Of a stretch of 38,951 nucleotides of DNA, positions 19,041-28,137 are shown piece by piece. The DNA is from Deltaproteobacteria bacterium. GTDB taxonomy: Bacteria; Desulfobacterota; Dissulfuribacteria; Dissulfuribacterales; QOAL01. Location: contig JAJRZR010000023.1 in NCBI GenBank assembly GCA_024275145.1, forward strand, positions 1 to 38,951, written 5' to 3'. A program made the translations under genes and the position numbers. How positions within the stretch are numbered: the stretch's first letter is position 1; each line of letters begins with the position of its first letter. The notes beneath the pieces are model-generated. The model ran no database searches. It had not been told where the DNA came from and saw nothing but the letters and a program-made list of their open reading frames with translations.

Positions 19041-20213
19041 ATGAAAACATATCTTGCCGGGCTAATCTTCCCGGTGAAAAGCCTGTTTACTAGGATACAG
19101 CGGCTTCTTATAATATGGGCCATGTTTGATGTCAATACATATGTGGCTGCCCTCTTGGGACATCTTCGGCCCCTTGAGCATAACAACCTGATCAAGGCAG
19201 CCTTCACCTTTATCATATATTGCATCCTGTCCAAGATCGCTGATGTCTTCATAGACAAGATCCTCAAACGTATTACCGCCAGGACCAAGGTCAAATTCGA
19301 TGATGAATTGTTGAACCTGGTGCATTCACCTGTCGTATGGACGGTTATCCTGCTTGGGGCGCTCCATTCACTCATATGGCTTGCGCCTTCCACACCCTGG
19401 AATCTAGTTGCACCAAGGCTGCTCAAGACAGCGATCTTCCTGGTTTGGTGGGTGGCTGGACTCAGGGCCGTAAACTGGTTGACCCAACACAGTTTTGCCG
19501 TGATCTCGCGCCGCGGGAATATTGGCAGGGAGATATTCTATCTTTTCAAGAACGTCATAAGGGTGACGGTAATCGTGGCCGGGGTATTGTGGATACTTGC
19601 CATATGGCAGATCAATCTTACACCGCTTTTTGCCTCGGCAGGTATTGCAGGTATTGCCGTGGCACTGGCTGCCAAGGATACGCTTGCCAATTTCTTTGGC
19701 GGAATCAGCATATTCGTGGACAAGACCTATAACATCGGGGATTATATCATCCTCGATTCAGGGGAAAGGGGCGAGGTGGTTGATATAGGTATAAGGTCGA
19801 CAAGGGTAAAGACCAGGGATGATGTCCTTATCACCATTCCAAATTCGATACTTGCCAATGCCAAGATAGTCAATGAAAGTGCCCCGTTCCCCAGGTTCAG
19901 GATCAGGTTGCCGCTAGGTGTGGCCTATGGCAGTGACTTGAAGGAGGTCGAGGAAATGCTTGTAGGTATCGCCAAGGCCAATGCCATGGTTTCCTCTTCC
20001 CCTGAACCACGGGCCAGGATCAGGGCCTTCGCCGATTCTTCCATAAATTTTGAACTCCTTTGCTGGGTGGACGATCCTAGAGACAAGGGTAAGGCCATGC
20101 ATCAGTTGTTTAACGAGATCTACGATACCTTCGCAAGGGAAGGCATCTCCATACCTTTCCCCCAACGGGATATACATCTGTATACAAGACGTTCCTACCC
20201 TGACAGGAGTTGA
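19041..20213 (+). CDS. MscS-family small-conductance mechanosensitive channel
   Basis: Inner-membrane channel protein expected to release solutes on hypo-osmotic shock. Several hydrophobic segments (about residues 45-65, 90-110, 130-150, 175-200) lead to the pore helix with the family's Gly/Ala pattern, GIAGIAVALAAKDTLANFFGG. After this come IFVDKTYNIGDYI, the beta domain (GERGEVVDIGIRSTRVKTRDD, ITIPNSILANAKIVN) and a C-terminal alpha/beta domain. The frame opens at TTG 18942, and ATGs occur at 19041 and 19122; none has a good ribosome site, so the start is uncertain. Repeat copy C begins seven bases after its stop. Confidence 0.92.
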   Translation: MKTYLAGLIFPVKSLFTRIQRLLIIWAMFDVNTYVAALLGHLRPLEHNNLIKAAFTFIIYCILSKIADVFIDKILKRITARTKVKFDDELLNLVHSPVVWTVILLGALHSLIWLAPSTPWNLVAPRLLKTAIFLVWWVAGLRAVNWLTQHSFAVISRRGNIGREIFYLFKNVIRVTVIVAGVLWILAIWQINLTPLFASAGIAGIAVALAAKDTLANFFGGISIFVDKTYNIGDYIILDSGERGEVVDIGIRSTRVKTRDDVLITIPNSILANAKIVNESAPFPRFRIRLPLGVAYGSDLKEVEEMLVGIAKANAMVSSSPEPRARIRAFADSSINFELLCWVDDPRDKGKAMHQLFNEIYDTFAREGISIPFPQRDIHLYTRRSYPDRS

Positions 20214-20220
20214 CAGCTTC

Positions 20221-20334
20221 AACCCAAGTTATGCACTTCAAATGCCGAACAAAAACACCTCTTCTTTCATTTAAGCAATTATGAGCATCCGCCCTGTATC
20301 CTTGGCAAGCTTGCGAGCTGCATAATTTGGCTTC
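20221..20334 (-). repeat. Copy C (two-ended, internally deleted) of MITE-like repeat
   Basis: Both ends of the element are present within 114 bases. The left end is AACCCAAGTTATGCACTTC. The right end is GCGAGCTGCATAATTTGGCTT, whose reverse complement begins AAGCCAAATTATGCAGC, so the termini are imperfect inverted repeats. The inner part GCATCCGCCCTGTATCCTTGG pairs with the corresponding part of copy D (near 34520-34545). Compared with copy D, about 140 bases in the middle are missing. It lies immediately downstream of the MscS stop codon. Confidence 0.65.
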
Positions 20335-20656
20335 AATTCCTGAGGCCCCGGGTTCCTTGCAGGTGTGCCCCCTTAATGGTTCGCCATTTTAAGGCCGATA
20401 TCTATAAAGTGATCTCTATCGTAATTACCACACCCGGCATTTTATTTGGCGTTTTCAGGGCCAACCTGCCATTAAAATGCGGTGTTTTTTCATGTTCTGG
20501 GGTGGTGGACACCAATGCTGAGGACTGCATGGAAGCCGCCGTGAGGATAAATTCTCCCTTACGTACTGCATAGTCATACACCGGGTCCTGATCGATCCGT
20601 GGCCAGCCGCCTGGAGTAGCGGACCCTTTAGCGTGATCAGGGATATACAAGGGCAC
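20335..20656 (+). promoter_or_regulatory. Leader region of the TonB receptor/YfiR/kinase operon
   Basis: About 320 bases without a gene between repeat copy C and the receptor. It holds the terminator-like hairpin at 20431-20490, a TATAAA box near 20403-20408, and an AAGGG ribosome site near 20649-20653. I looked for cobalamin, FMN and c-di-GMP riboswitch cores and did not recognise any. Confidence 0.3.
20431..20490 (+). terminator. Rho-independent terminator or leader attenuator
   Basis: Arms CACCCGGCATTTTA (20431-20444) and TAAAATGCGGTG (20473-20484) pair with a small bulge, and a nested TTGGC/GCCAA stem lies inside. TTTTTT follows at 20485-20490. The structure could end transcription from the MscS gene. 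It is also 170 bases upstream of the receptor gene, so it could act as an attenuator in that operon's leader. Confidence 0.6.
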
Positions 20657-22693
20657 ATGATTCATATAGAAGAGAGGCGCTGCCATGGGATTCTGGAGAT
20701 AGCGGTTGCCATCAAGGCCATTTTGTTTGCCTTGGTGATTTTCCCAGGGGGTGTCGAGGCCTCTGCCGATTATTTTTCCATGGATCTTGAGGAATTGATG
20801 CAGATCAAGGTGACATCTGCATCGAGACGTCCACAGTGCCTTTCCGATGTTGCCGCTGCCATTTTCGTAATTACCCCGGAGGATCTAAGACATTCAGGTG
20901 TGACCAGTGTGCCTGAGGCACTCCGAATGGTACCCGGGATAGAGGTGGCAAGGATAAACAGCTCAAATTGGGCCGTTACCGCCAGGGGGTTCAACAACCG
21001 TTTCGCCAACAAACTATTGGTCCTGATCGATGGGAGAAATATCTATTCCCCTATATTTTCCGGTGTGTCCTGGGAGGAACAGAATCTATTGCTCGACAAC
21101 ATAGAGCGTATCGAGGTCATCAGGGGACCTGGTGGCAGCCTCTGGGGGGTCAACGCCGTAAACGGCGTCATCAACATAATTACGAAGAAGGCACGGGATA
21201 CCCAGAGATATTATGCCCAGGTCGGTGGTGGGACCTATGATAAGGCCTTCGGTGCCATCCGTTACGGTGGCAAGATGGGTCGGGATGCCTTTTACAGATT
21301 CTATCTGAAGGGACTTGACAGGGGTAATTTCAAGACCGCATCGGGCCGGGATGCCAGGGATGGCTGGCAGGATTTCCGGTCGGGCTTCCGTATGGACTGG
21401 AGCCCTATATCAGGTGATATCTTAAGGTCATCGGGGGATTTTAGCCTGGAGACGCTGAATAACAATTACCTCCTGCCCTCCATGTCTCCACCCTATAGCA
21501 AACAGCACCTGAACGATACAGAGGTGCATACAGGAGATCTCCTGATAAACTGGCAACACAAGCTGGTTGGTGCCTCCAGGTTTTCTTTGAAGGGGTATTA
21601 TGACTGGAACCATGCCAATGATTTTATCCTGAGATACAGGACCGAGGCCCTTGATCTAGAGGCGCAGATCTACCTGGCCATGTGGAACAGGCATGATTTT
21701 ACCATCGGGGCCGGTTACCGGCATATCTCAAGCCGGATGCAGGGCTCGTGGTATATTACCTTTGATCCAGAGGTTCAGCAGGATGACATATACAATGCCT
21801 TTATCCAGGATGAGGTCTCCTTCCTGGGGGATAGACTCGCCCTGTATCTTGGCACCAAGATCGAGCACAATCCCTATACAGGCCTTGAGACCCAGCCCTC
21901 GATAAGGCTTCTTTGGAAGGCCAGGGCAAATCAAACCTTTTGGGCTGCCATATCACGTGCAGTTCATACCCCTGACATAGCGACCAGCAGTGCGCACACT
22001 CCAGCCAGCGTCATCCCGCCCAGCTTTCCCTTTCAAAGGCCTGTTACAGTCTATCTCAGAGGTAATAACCACTTTGGTTCGGAGATCCTTTGGGCCTACG
22101 AAGCAGGTTACCGCGCCAGTCCATCTGGAATTTGCAGCCTGGATGTAACCATATACATGAACCGTTACCGTAAACTCCTGATGATAATGCCTGATTCCAG
22201 GCAGCCCGGATTGCTCTTGGCGTATCCCGAATTTTACATAACCGTCCAGAATGGGATGCGTGGAGAGACCTACGGAGCAGAACTGGCCGCCAGATTCAAT
22301 CCGTCTCGTTGGTGGCATCTTCAGGTGGCCTATACCTATGAACGACTTTTCCTGCACAGGGAGCAGGACATTACGACCGGTTATAGTGATGAAGAGCAGG
22401 AAGGCAAGTCCCCAAGAAATCAGTTTTCCCTTCGCTCCAGCATGGGCCTTCCCGGGAATTTGTCGTTCGATGCCTGGCTGAGATACGTTGACAACCTCTC
22501 AGACAGCCATATTCCTGCGTATCTTACCATGGATCTACGTCTTGCCTGGAAACCCCGCGAGGGCCTGGAGTTGGCCCTTGTGGGCCGGAATTTGCTGGAT
22601 AACAGCCATCCGGAATTTGTACCTGAATATCTTCTTACGGAACGCTCCGAGGTTGTCCGCAGCCTTTATGGACAGATAACATGGAATTTTTAA
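20657..22693 (+). CDS. TonB-dependent outer-membrane receptor
   Basis: Beta-barrel receptor of about 678 residues. An N-terminal signal (ILEIAVAIKAILFALVIFPGGVEA) is followed by the short DLEELMQIKVTSASRR segment seen in this receptor subclass. The plug domain follows (LSDVAAAIFVITPEDLRHSGVTSVPEALRMVPGI, then GFNNRFANKLLVLIDGR, then IERIEVIRGPGGSLWGVNAVNGVINIITKKA). The rest is barrel strands ending in a terminal Phe (YGQITWNF), as required for Bam insertion. The frame also opens at GTG 20633; ATG 20657 is preferred for its ribosome site. The ligand is unknown, and no siderophore or cobalamin genes are nearby. It heads a YfiR/kinase/HD-GYP operon. Confidence 0.93.
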   Translation: MIHIEERRCHGILEIAVAIKAILFALVIFPGGVEASADYFSMDLEELMQIKVTSASRRPQCLSDVAAAIFVITPEDLRHSGVTSVPEALRMVPGIEVARINSSNWAVTARGFNNRFANKLLVLIDGRNIYSPIFSGVSWEEQNLLLDNIERIEVIRGPGGSLWGVNAVNGVINIITKKARDTQRYYAQVGGGTYDKAFGAIRYGGKMGRDAFYRFYLKGLDRGNFKTASGRDARDGWQDFRSGFRMDWSPISGDILRSSGDFSLETLNNNYLLPSMSPPYSKQHLNDTEVHTGDLLINWQHKLVGASRFSLKGYYDWNHANDFILRYRTEALDLEAQIYLAMWNRHDFTIGAGYRHISSRMQGSWYITFDPEVQQDDIYNAFIQDEVSFLGDRLALYLGTKIEHNPYTGLETQPSIRLLWKARANQTFWAAISRAVHTPDIATSSAHTPASVIPPSFPFQRPVTVYLRGNNHFGSEILWAYEAGYRASPSGICSLDVTIYMNRYRKLLMIMPDSRQPGLLLAYPEFYITVQNGMRGETYGAELAARFNPSRWWHLQVAYTYERLFLHREQDITTGYSDEEQEGKSPRNQFSLRSSMGLPGNLSFDAWLRYVDNLSDSHIPAYLTMDLRLAWKPREGLELALVGRNLLDNSHPEFVPEYLLTERSEVVRSLYGQITWNF

Positions 22694-22772
22694 TATGGCC
22701 GTATCCTCACGGTAAGATACCAGACCGGACGAGGACTGCCTTCCGTATCTGGTTGCCCCATGGGCTTCAGGT

Positions 22773-23432
22773 ATGTGGTGGTTTGCCCTGATTGCAGATA
22801 CAAGACCTCTAAAAGACAGCATGCTGTGGCCTGAACCCCGCATAGCCTCGGAGGAACGATTAGGACGCATCCCTGGATCGATCCGGATAATTGCCATCGC
22901 CTGGCATCTATTTGTTTTTTCCGTTTTATTTTCATATGGTTCTGGACCAGCCTTTGCGGATCATGACGATGAAACGGTGGAAGAACACCTCATCAAGGCG
23001 GCCTTCGTTTACAATTTCATGAAGTTCGTGGAATGGCCGTCATCCACTAGCGATGGAGGGCCTTCGCTATCCATTTGTATCCTGGGAACAGGACCCATGC
23101 GAGAGGCACTGTTGTCATTGTCCGGCAAGAAGATAGGCGACAGGACGCTCACGGTGGATACCTGCATGGATATGAGAGAACTTAGGGAGTGCGACGTGCT
23201 TTTCATTACTATATCGGAAAAAGGGCGCCTGAATAAGATACTCGATGCGATAAGGGGGGCGAGTATACTTACGATCAGCGACATGGATCATTTTGTCGTG
23301 CGTGGTGGCCTGATAGGGATGATTACAGAAAACAAGAGGATTCGTTTTGCCATAAACTTGAGATCTGCGCGAAGCGCCTCCCTTCGGATCAGCTCCCGTC
23401 TGCTCAAGCTTGCAAGTAAGGTTGTCCAGTGA
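22773..23432 (+). CDS. YfiR-family periplasmic regulatory protein (DUF4154)
   Basis: Secreted protein of 219 residues as opened here. A hydrophobic signal segment ([24 protein letters not shown]) precedes [20 protein letters not shown], the hallmark of YfiR proteins. [12 protein letters not shown], the CDVLFIT strand, [19 protein letters not shown] and the [24 protein letters not shown]-terminus follow. In Pseudomonas, YfiR represses the CHASE8-domain cyclase YfiN from the periplasm; here the adjacent CHASE8-like kinase is the likely target (inference). The stop overlaps the kinase start (TGATG). An ATG at 22821 is an alternative start. Confidence 0.92.
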   Translation: MWWFALIADTRPLKDSMLWPEPRIASEERLGRIPGSIRIIAIAWHLFVFSVLFSYGSGPAFADHDDETVEEHLIKAAFVYNFMKFVEWPSSTSDGGPSLSICILGTGPMREALLSLSGKKIGDRTLTVDTCMDMRELRECDVLFITISEKGRLNKILDAIRGASILTISDMDHFVVRGGLIGMITENKRIRFAINLRSARSASLRISSRLLKLASKVVQ

Positions 23433-25195
23433 TGCGAAACGGAATGATTGCCCAGGCACTACGCAGGATGAATTTTACGAATAAGCTTACCTTGCTCATG
23501 GTCTTGACCAGTATGCTGGTCCTTCTTTTGGCTGGCAGCACCTTCATGGCGAGCCAGATATTCAATCGTTACGACAGGATGATTGCCGATCTCTCCACGT
23601 TGTGCAGGGTGCTAGGCACTAATTGCATAGCGGCCCTGACCTTCCAGGATCAAAAGGCTGCACAGGAGACCCTGGATAGCCTGAGGCAGGTACCGAGCAT
23701 AAAGGCGGCTGCAATATTCACCGGGGACCTGAGGGCCTTTGCCCTTTATATACAGAGGCCTGGAAAGGGCTTGTCTAAGGAACAGGTCCTGGACCATTTC
23801 CGCAAAGAAATCAAGGGGTGGGGCAACCGAAAGGAATTCATGGGCTTTCTGGGCGCCATAGGGCACAATGACGTGGAATGGGTGGAACCCATACGGTTTG
23901 ACGGTGCCCGGCTGGGTACAATAATCATGTCCAGGGATCTGTCCAGCCTGTATAAAGATGTATTGAGCTTCATCCTGATGAGCCTTTTTGTGTTTTCCCT
24001 ATCTGTAATCTTAGCCTATCTGATTGCAAGGAGGCTTCAGCCCTTCATTTCAGCCCCGGTCCTGGGCCTGGCGGCCAGTATGAAAAAGGTCTCAAGTACG
24101 AAGGATTTTTCAATACGGGCGATGAGGGAGACCGACGACGAGATCGGGGGATTGATAGATGGCTTTAACGAGATGTTGAACCAGATTGAATTGAGGGAAA
24201 AAGAGCTTGAAAAGCATCGCAAGAATCTTGAACTACAGGTGACATTCCGGACCCTCGAATTGTCCGATACGAACAAAAAACTCAGGGAAACGGTAAAAAT
24301 GCTCCACAAGGCAAAGAAGGCGGCAGAGGCTGCAAGCCAGGCCAAGAGCCAGTTTCTTGCCAATATGAGCCATGAAATACGTACGCCACTAAACGGCATA
24401 CTGGGGATGTCGGAGTTGCTTCTTACCACCAAGCTCAGCCCTAAACAGCGTAATCTGGTGGAAACCGCACTAAGCTCAGGTGATGCACTCCTTTCCATCA
24501 TCAATGATATCCTGGATTTTTCAAAGATCGAGGCAGGTCGGTTGGAACTCAAACGCCAGTCGTTCCGGTTGCCCGATCTCGTAGAGGATACGGCCCATTT
24601 GTTCGCTGAAGGCGCCCAGAGGAAGGGCCTCGAGCTGATCTGTCTGTTGGAGGATGATTGCCCGCATACCGTTATGGGCGACCCGGATCGTCTGCGCCAG
24701 ATTCTGATGAATCTTTTGGGAAATGCGGTCAAGTTTACCCTACAGGGTGAATTGTGCTTGAAGGTTGGACTTGAAAAAGGCCGCCCCGGAGGTCGGGTTG
24801 TTTTTCAGGTCAAGGATACCGGGATGGGTATCCATGAAGACAAGATAGGTCTTATATTTGATCCGTTTTCACAGGCCGACAGTTCTACGAATAGAAGGTT
24901 TGGTGGTACAGGCCTTGGCCTTGCCATAGTCAAGGAATTGGTGACCATGATGCAGGGGGACATCGCCGTTGAAAGCCTTCCTGGTCGTGGCACGACGTTT
25001 CGCGTTGCTATCCCCTTTGAGATCCTGAAGGAATCCAGCGCCATGGAACCAGGGGACAACGCCCTTCTTGAGGGGAAGAAAGTTGTTATCATCTCTGACA
25101 ATCCTTCAAATCGTGAGGTGTTCTATCGTTATCTTTCACATTGGGGCCTGGTTTGTAACGAAGCTCCTGCCAACCATTTCCAGGAATTGGACTAG
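23432..25195 (+). CDS. CHASE8-like sensor histidine kinase, N-terminal part of an interrupted hybrid kinase
   Basis: Inner-membrane kinase of 587 residues. TM1 is at about 19-40, then a periplasmic CHASE8-like sensor ([26 protein letters not shown]), TM2 at about 180-200, HAMP and coiled coil (210-300). The HisKA domain has [10 protein letters not shown] (about His314), followed by HATPase_c with NAVKFT, DTGMGI and [10 protein letters not shown]. It then enters a receiver domain ([23 protein letters not shown]) and stops at TAG 25193-25195. The same frame continues after the TAG with the rest of that receiver. The kinase core is intact, so the truncated protein may still autophosphorylate. 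GTG at 23429 is an alternative start. Confidence 0.9.
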   Translation: MRNGMIAQALRRMNFTNKLTLLMVLTSMLVLLLAGSTFMASQIFNRYDRMIADLSTLCRVLGTNCIAALTFQDQKAAQETLDSLRQVPSIKAAAIFTGDLRAFALYIQRPGKGLSKEQVLDHFRKEIKGWGNRKEFMGFLGAIGHNDVEWVEPIRFDGARLGTIIMSRDLSSLYKDVLSFILMSLFVFSLSVILAYLIARRLQPFISAPVLGLAASMKKVSSTKDFSIRAMRETDDEIGGLIDGFNEMLNQIELREKELEKHRKNLELQVTFRTLELSDTNKKLRETVKMLHKAKKAAEAASQAKSQFLANMSHEIRTPLNGILGMSELLLTTKLSPKQRNLVETALSSGDALLSIINDILDFSKIEAGRLELKRQSFRLPDLVEDTAHLFAEGAQRKGLELICLLEDDCPHTVMGDPDRLRQILMNLLGNAVKFTLQGELCLKVGLEKGRPGGRVVFQVKDTGMGIHEDKIGLIFDPFSQADSSTNRRFGGTGLGLAIVKELVTMMQGDIAVESLPGRGTTFRVAIPFEILKESSAMEPGDNALLEGKKVVIISDNPSNREVFYRYLSHWGLVCNEAPANHFQELD

Positions 25196-26311
25196 CCTTT
25201 CGAAGGCGCGGATCTAATAATCGTAGATATCGCCTCCAGTTGTCAGGATCCGGTGCATCATATGGCCAATCTCAGGAAATATATGGGCGAAAAGGTCCCG
25301 GCCATGATAATCGCAGTGCCTGTTTCAGGTATTCTTGAGGGGCTTGGCAATATCCAGACCGGTTGTCTTGTCGAAAAACCTGTCAGGAGGGCCGAGCTTT
25401 ACTCCTGCCTCCGCAGGACCTTGGCGGGGGAAAATGTTTCTGTCTGCGAGAGCCCGGCTGCGAAAGACTACCTGGTTGTAGAGTCTTTCAGGGTTCCAAT
25501 CCTTCTTGTTGAAGACAATACGGTCAATGTGGAGTTTGCCAGGAGTGCCTTGTCATATTTCAAGTGTATGGTTGATGTGGCCCGGGATGGATACGAGGCG
25601 TTGGATGCATGGTCCAAGAGACGGTATGCTCTTATTTTTATGGATTGTCAAATGCCCGGCATGGATGGGTATGAGGCAACCCGAAAGATCAGGGACCTGG
25701 AAAGGAGACAGGATATTCCAAGGACTCCAATAGTCGCCCTTACCGCCCATGCCCTTTCCGGTGACAGGCAGAAGGCCCTTGCCTCGGGTATGGACGATTA
25801 CCTTAGCAAGCCATTCAAGCTTCATCAACTCCAAGAAATGCTACAGAAATGGGCAGGGTGTGACGATAAGTTACCAGGAGATGGGGCCGATGGCATGGAA
25901 CAGGATTTGCTTGGATATGATGCAAGGGCCGGGGATACAGCGGTTTTGGACCTTGCAATGCTTTCGGGCCTCAAGGCCCTTGATACCCCGGAAAATCCCG
26001 GGTTTATGGAGAAGATCGTCGGTATCTTTGTGAAGGATACCCCTGCTATTCTCGACAAGATGAAAGAGGCCAGGGGAAAAGGGGACATGCAGACGTTACA
26101 TCGCCTTGCCCATAGTCTCAAGTCGAGTTCCGCATCCCTTGGGGCCATGCTCTTGTCAGAGCTATGTAAGAAACTGGAAGTCCAGGCCTCGCTAGGTGAG
26201 GTGGAAGACGCTGAGGGCCAACTAGAGCGGATTGAATCCGCTTTCTTTGATGCGAGGGATGCCCTCATAAGGGAATTGGACGGGCTCAAGGCAGGTATAT
26301 CAAATGCCTGA
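25196..26311 (+). pseudogene. C-terminal part of interrupted hybrid kinase: rest of receiver 1, receiver 2, HPt
   Basis: In-frame continuation of the kinase after the TAG. Residues PFEGADLIIVDIASS complete receiver 1, including its likely phospho-Asp. A complete second receiver follows (PILLVEDNTVN, phospho-Asp in FMDCQMPGMDG, VALTAHA, DDYLSKPF), then an HPt domain with its phospho-His in RLAHSLKSSSASLGA. A GTG at 25253, with AGGA upstream, could restart translation. That would give a free receiver-HPt protein of 352 residues lacking the first part of receiver 1. It may be a pseudogene fragment, a split but working phosphorelay, or a read-through product. Domains are clear; expression is not. 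Confidence 0.8.
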
Positions 26312-26328
26312 GTGGTTGCTTACCAGAT

Positions 26329-27378
26329 ATGAGCCAGGGATTTATCAAATCTAGAATACTGGTCGCAGATGACGACATCGTGCAGAGGGCCTTGTTGCGC
26401 ATGATCCTCGAAGGCGAGGGATACGGTATAACCGAGGTGGAAAATGGTCGCGAGGCCTTTGAAATGTTGTCAGAAGATCCTGACCTGAAATTTCTTATAA
26501 CAGATCTGAATATGCCGTTGGTGGACGGTTTTGAGCTGATAAGAAACATCAGGAACAAGGAGGTACGTTATACATATATCATTGTCCTTTCCGCCAGCGA
26601 TGGCCGTGACAGCCTGCTCAAGGCGCTTTCATTGGGGGCGGATGACTATCTCCAGAAACCGGTTCATCCTGAGGAATTGATGTTGAGATTGAAGGCTGGA
26701 GAACGGCTTTTGAAGTTGGAAAGTCATGAGGAATTGATCTTTGCCATGGCAAAGCTCGCTGAATATCGCAGCCCTGAAACCGGCTATCACCTTGAAAGGG
26801 TTTTGCACTATACCAGGGCGCTGGGGCGTGACCTTGCCAGGAATTGTCCCGAGCTCAGAATTACGGCACAGGAGGCAGAGGAAATAGCAAGGCTCAGTCC
26901 ACTGCATGACATTGGCAAGGTTGCCATCAGCGATAGCATATTGAAAAAGACCGGTGCCCTTACAAAGGAGGAATACGAGCTGATGAAGGGCCATACCACC
27001 GCAGGTGGCAACCTCATCAAGGAGATATATGAAAAGACCGGGTCCCCGTACTTAAGATTGGCCTACGAGATCGTCTTGTATCATCACGAAAGGTGGGACG
27101 GAAGTGGTTATCCCAGGGGACTTGCAGGTGAGGAGATACCCCTGAGCGCCCGCATAGTTGCCTTGGCCGATGTCTATGATGCCATAAGCAGCAAAAGGTG
27201 CTACAAGGCGGCCCAGTCACACAACAGGGTCAGGGCTTCGATCATGGAACAGGAAGGGGAACATTTCGATCCCAGGGTGGTTGCGGCCTTTTTAAGGCAA
27301 GAGGATATGTTCGTTTCCATCCAGGAAAGATTTCAGGAACAGGAGTGCATCGATGCCTGCCTTTCAGCAACCCTTTGA
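26329..27378 (+). CDS. Response regulator with HD-GYP c-di-GMP phosphodiesterase domain
   Basis: Cytoplasmic output protein of 349 residues. The receiver domain (1-125) has the acidic ADDD pocket (13-16), phospho-acceptor Asp59 in ITDLNMPLVDG, and Lys110 in YLQKPV. The HD-GYP domain (about 135-335) has the metal-site LHDIGKVAI (His193/Asp194), KGHTTAGG, and the diagnostic HHERWDGSGYP (252-262). It is predicted to hydrolyse c-di-GMP when phosphorylated. It lies 17 bases after the HPt-encoding frame, so it is the natural phosphorelay endpoint of the kinase. All key residues appear intact. Confidence 0.95.
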   Translation: MSQGFIKSRILVADDDIVQRALLRMILEGEGYGITEVENGREAFEMLSEDPDLKFLITDLNMPLVDGFELIRNIRNKEVRYTYIIVLSASDGRDSLLKALSLGADDYLQKPVHPEELMLRLKAGERLLKLESHEELIFAMAKLAEYRSPETGYHLERVLHYTRALGRDLARNCPELRITAQEAEEIARLSPLHDIGKVAISDSILKKTGALTKEEYELMKGHTTAGGNLIKEIYEKTGSPYLRLAYEIVLYHHERWDGSGYPRGLAGEEIPLSARIVALADVYDAISSKRCYKAAQSHNRVRASIMEQEGEHFDPRVVAAFLRQEDMFVSIQERFQEQECIDACLSATL

Positions 27379-27394
27379 CGCCAGAAATTTCTTG

Positions 27395-28063
27395 CTATGC
27401 CAGGAGCACAGCGATAATGCCTGTTAAAAAGATGCCGTCAAAGGTCCCTGCCCCTCCTATGGATACTACCGGTGCGTAGAGTTTTTTGACATCCTTGAGG
27501 TGCATGATATCTGCACCGATCAATGTGCCCATTGTGCCCGAGATATAGGCAACCACCGGTGCGTGGATGCCTGGTGATATTATTATTGCCACCAATGCCG
27601 CAAGTAGGGGAGGGACAAACAGGGGCAGGGCAATGCCAACACCTGGTACAGGCCGGGCCATAAGGTAACACAGGATGGCCACTATCGAGATCCCCATGAC
27701 AGGTTCCAGGAAGAGATGCCATTTCAGCATCAGGTATGCGGACAAGAAGAGCGGTATCAATGCGCCACCTAGGTTTATGGCTATTACGGAACCCTGGAAG
27801 GCATGGGAGGGGATCTTGTATTTTATGCCAAAGGCCCTGACAGTGGGGGGTATCGCCTGTGGCTTGACCGATATTTTCCTTACAGGGATATTTATATAAC
27901 TGCCAAGTAGTGACAGCATCAGGAAACCAAAGACCTGGCTTGGGCTGAGTCCTATCTTGGCAAAGGCGATGCTGATCAGCCCAACCTGGACAAGGGCAAA
28001 TAGCAGGATGAAGCCCAGCAGGAAAAAAAAGAAGAACAAGATGGCAAAGGGGCTGAAAAACAT
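27395..28063 (-). CDS. DUF1614 family integral membrane protein
   Basis: Polytopic inner-membrane protein of 222 residues with about seven hydrophobic segments. It matches the DUF1614 pattern: INIPVRKI after the first helices, VAINLGGALIPLFLSAYL, and the C-terminal SGTMGTLIGADIMHLKDV followed by VSIGGAGTFDGIFLTGI. The frame opens further upstream to 28129, but the ATG at 28063 has AGGAGG correctly spaced and starts at the first membrane helix. The function of the family is unknown. It is the last gene of the minus-strand group behind htrA and converges on the HD-GYP gene. Confidence 0.9.
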   Translation of the reverse strand: MFFSPFAILFFFFFLLGFILLFALVQVGLISIAFAKIGLSPSQVFGFLMLSLLGSYINIPVRKISVKPQAIPPTVRAFGIKYKIPSHAFQGSVIAINLGGALIPLFLSAYLMLKWHLFLEPVMGISIVAILCYLMARPVPGVGIALPLFVPPLLAALVAIIISPGIHAPVVAYISGTMGTLIGADIMHLKDVKKLYAPVVSIGGAGTFDGIFLTGIIAVLLA

Positions 28064-28095
28064 TGGGGCCTCCTGGCAGGCAGGGATTTTAAGGG

Positions 28096-28122
28096 CAGGG
28101 GACGTTTCATCAACGTCCCCTG
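28096..28122 (-). terminator. Perfect 11-bp hairpin downstream of htrA
   Basis: CAGGGGACGTT (28096-28106) and AACGTCCCCTG (28112-28122) form an 11-bp perfect stem with a five-base loop. It begins 16 bases after the htrA stop on the minus strand. The downstream T-run is weak (CCCTTAAAAT), so it may attenuate rather than fully end transcription before the DUF1614 gene, or protect the htrA mRNA end. Confidence 0.6.
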
Positions 28123-28137
28123 TAACCATAACTGCGG

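Noticed and set aside
25193-25195. Pyrrolysine recoding of the kinase TAG
   Set aside because: TAG terminates fabF, glyA and ribH in this window, no pyl genes are visible, and a receiver domain is not a known pyrrolysine target. I keep it only as a remote possibility.
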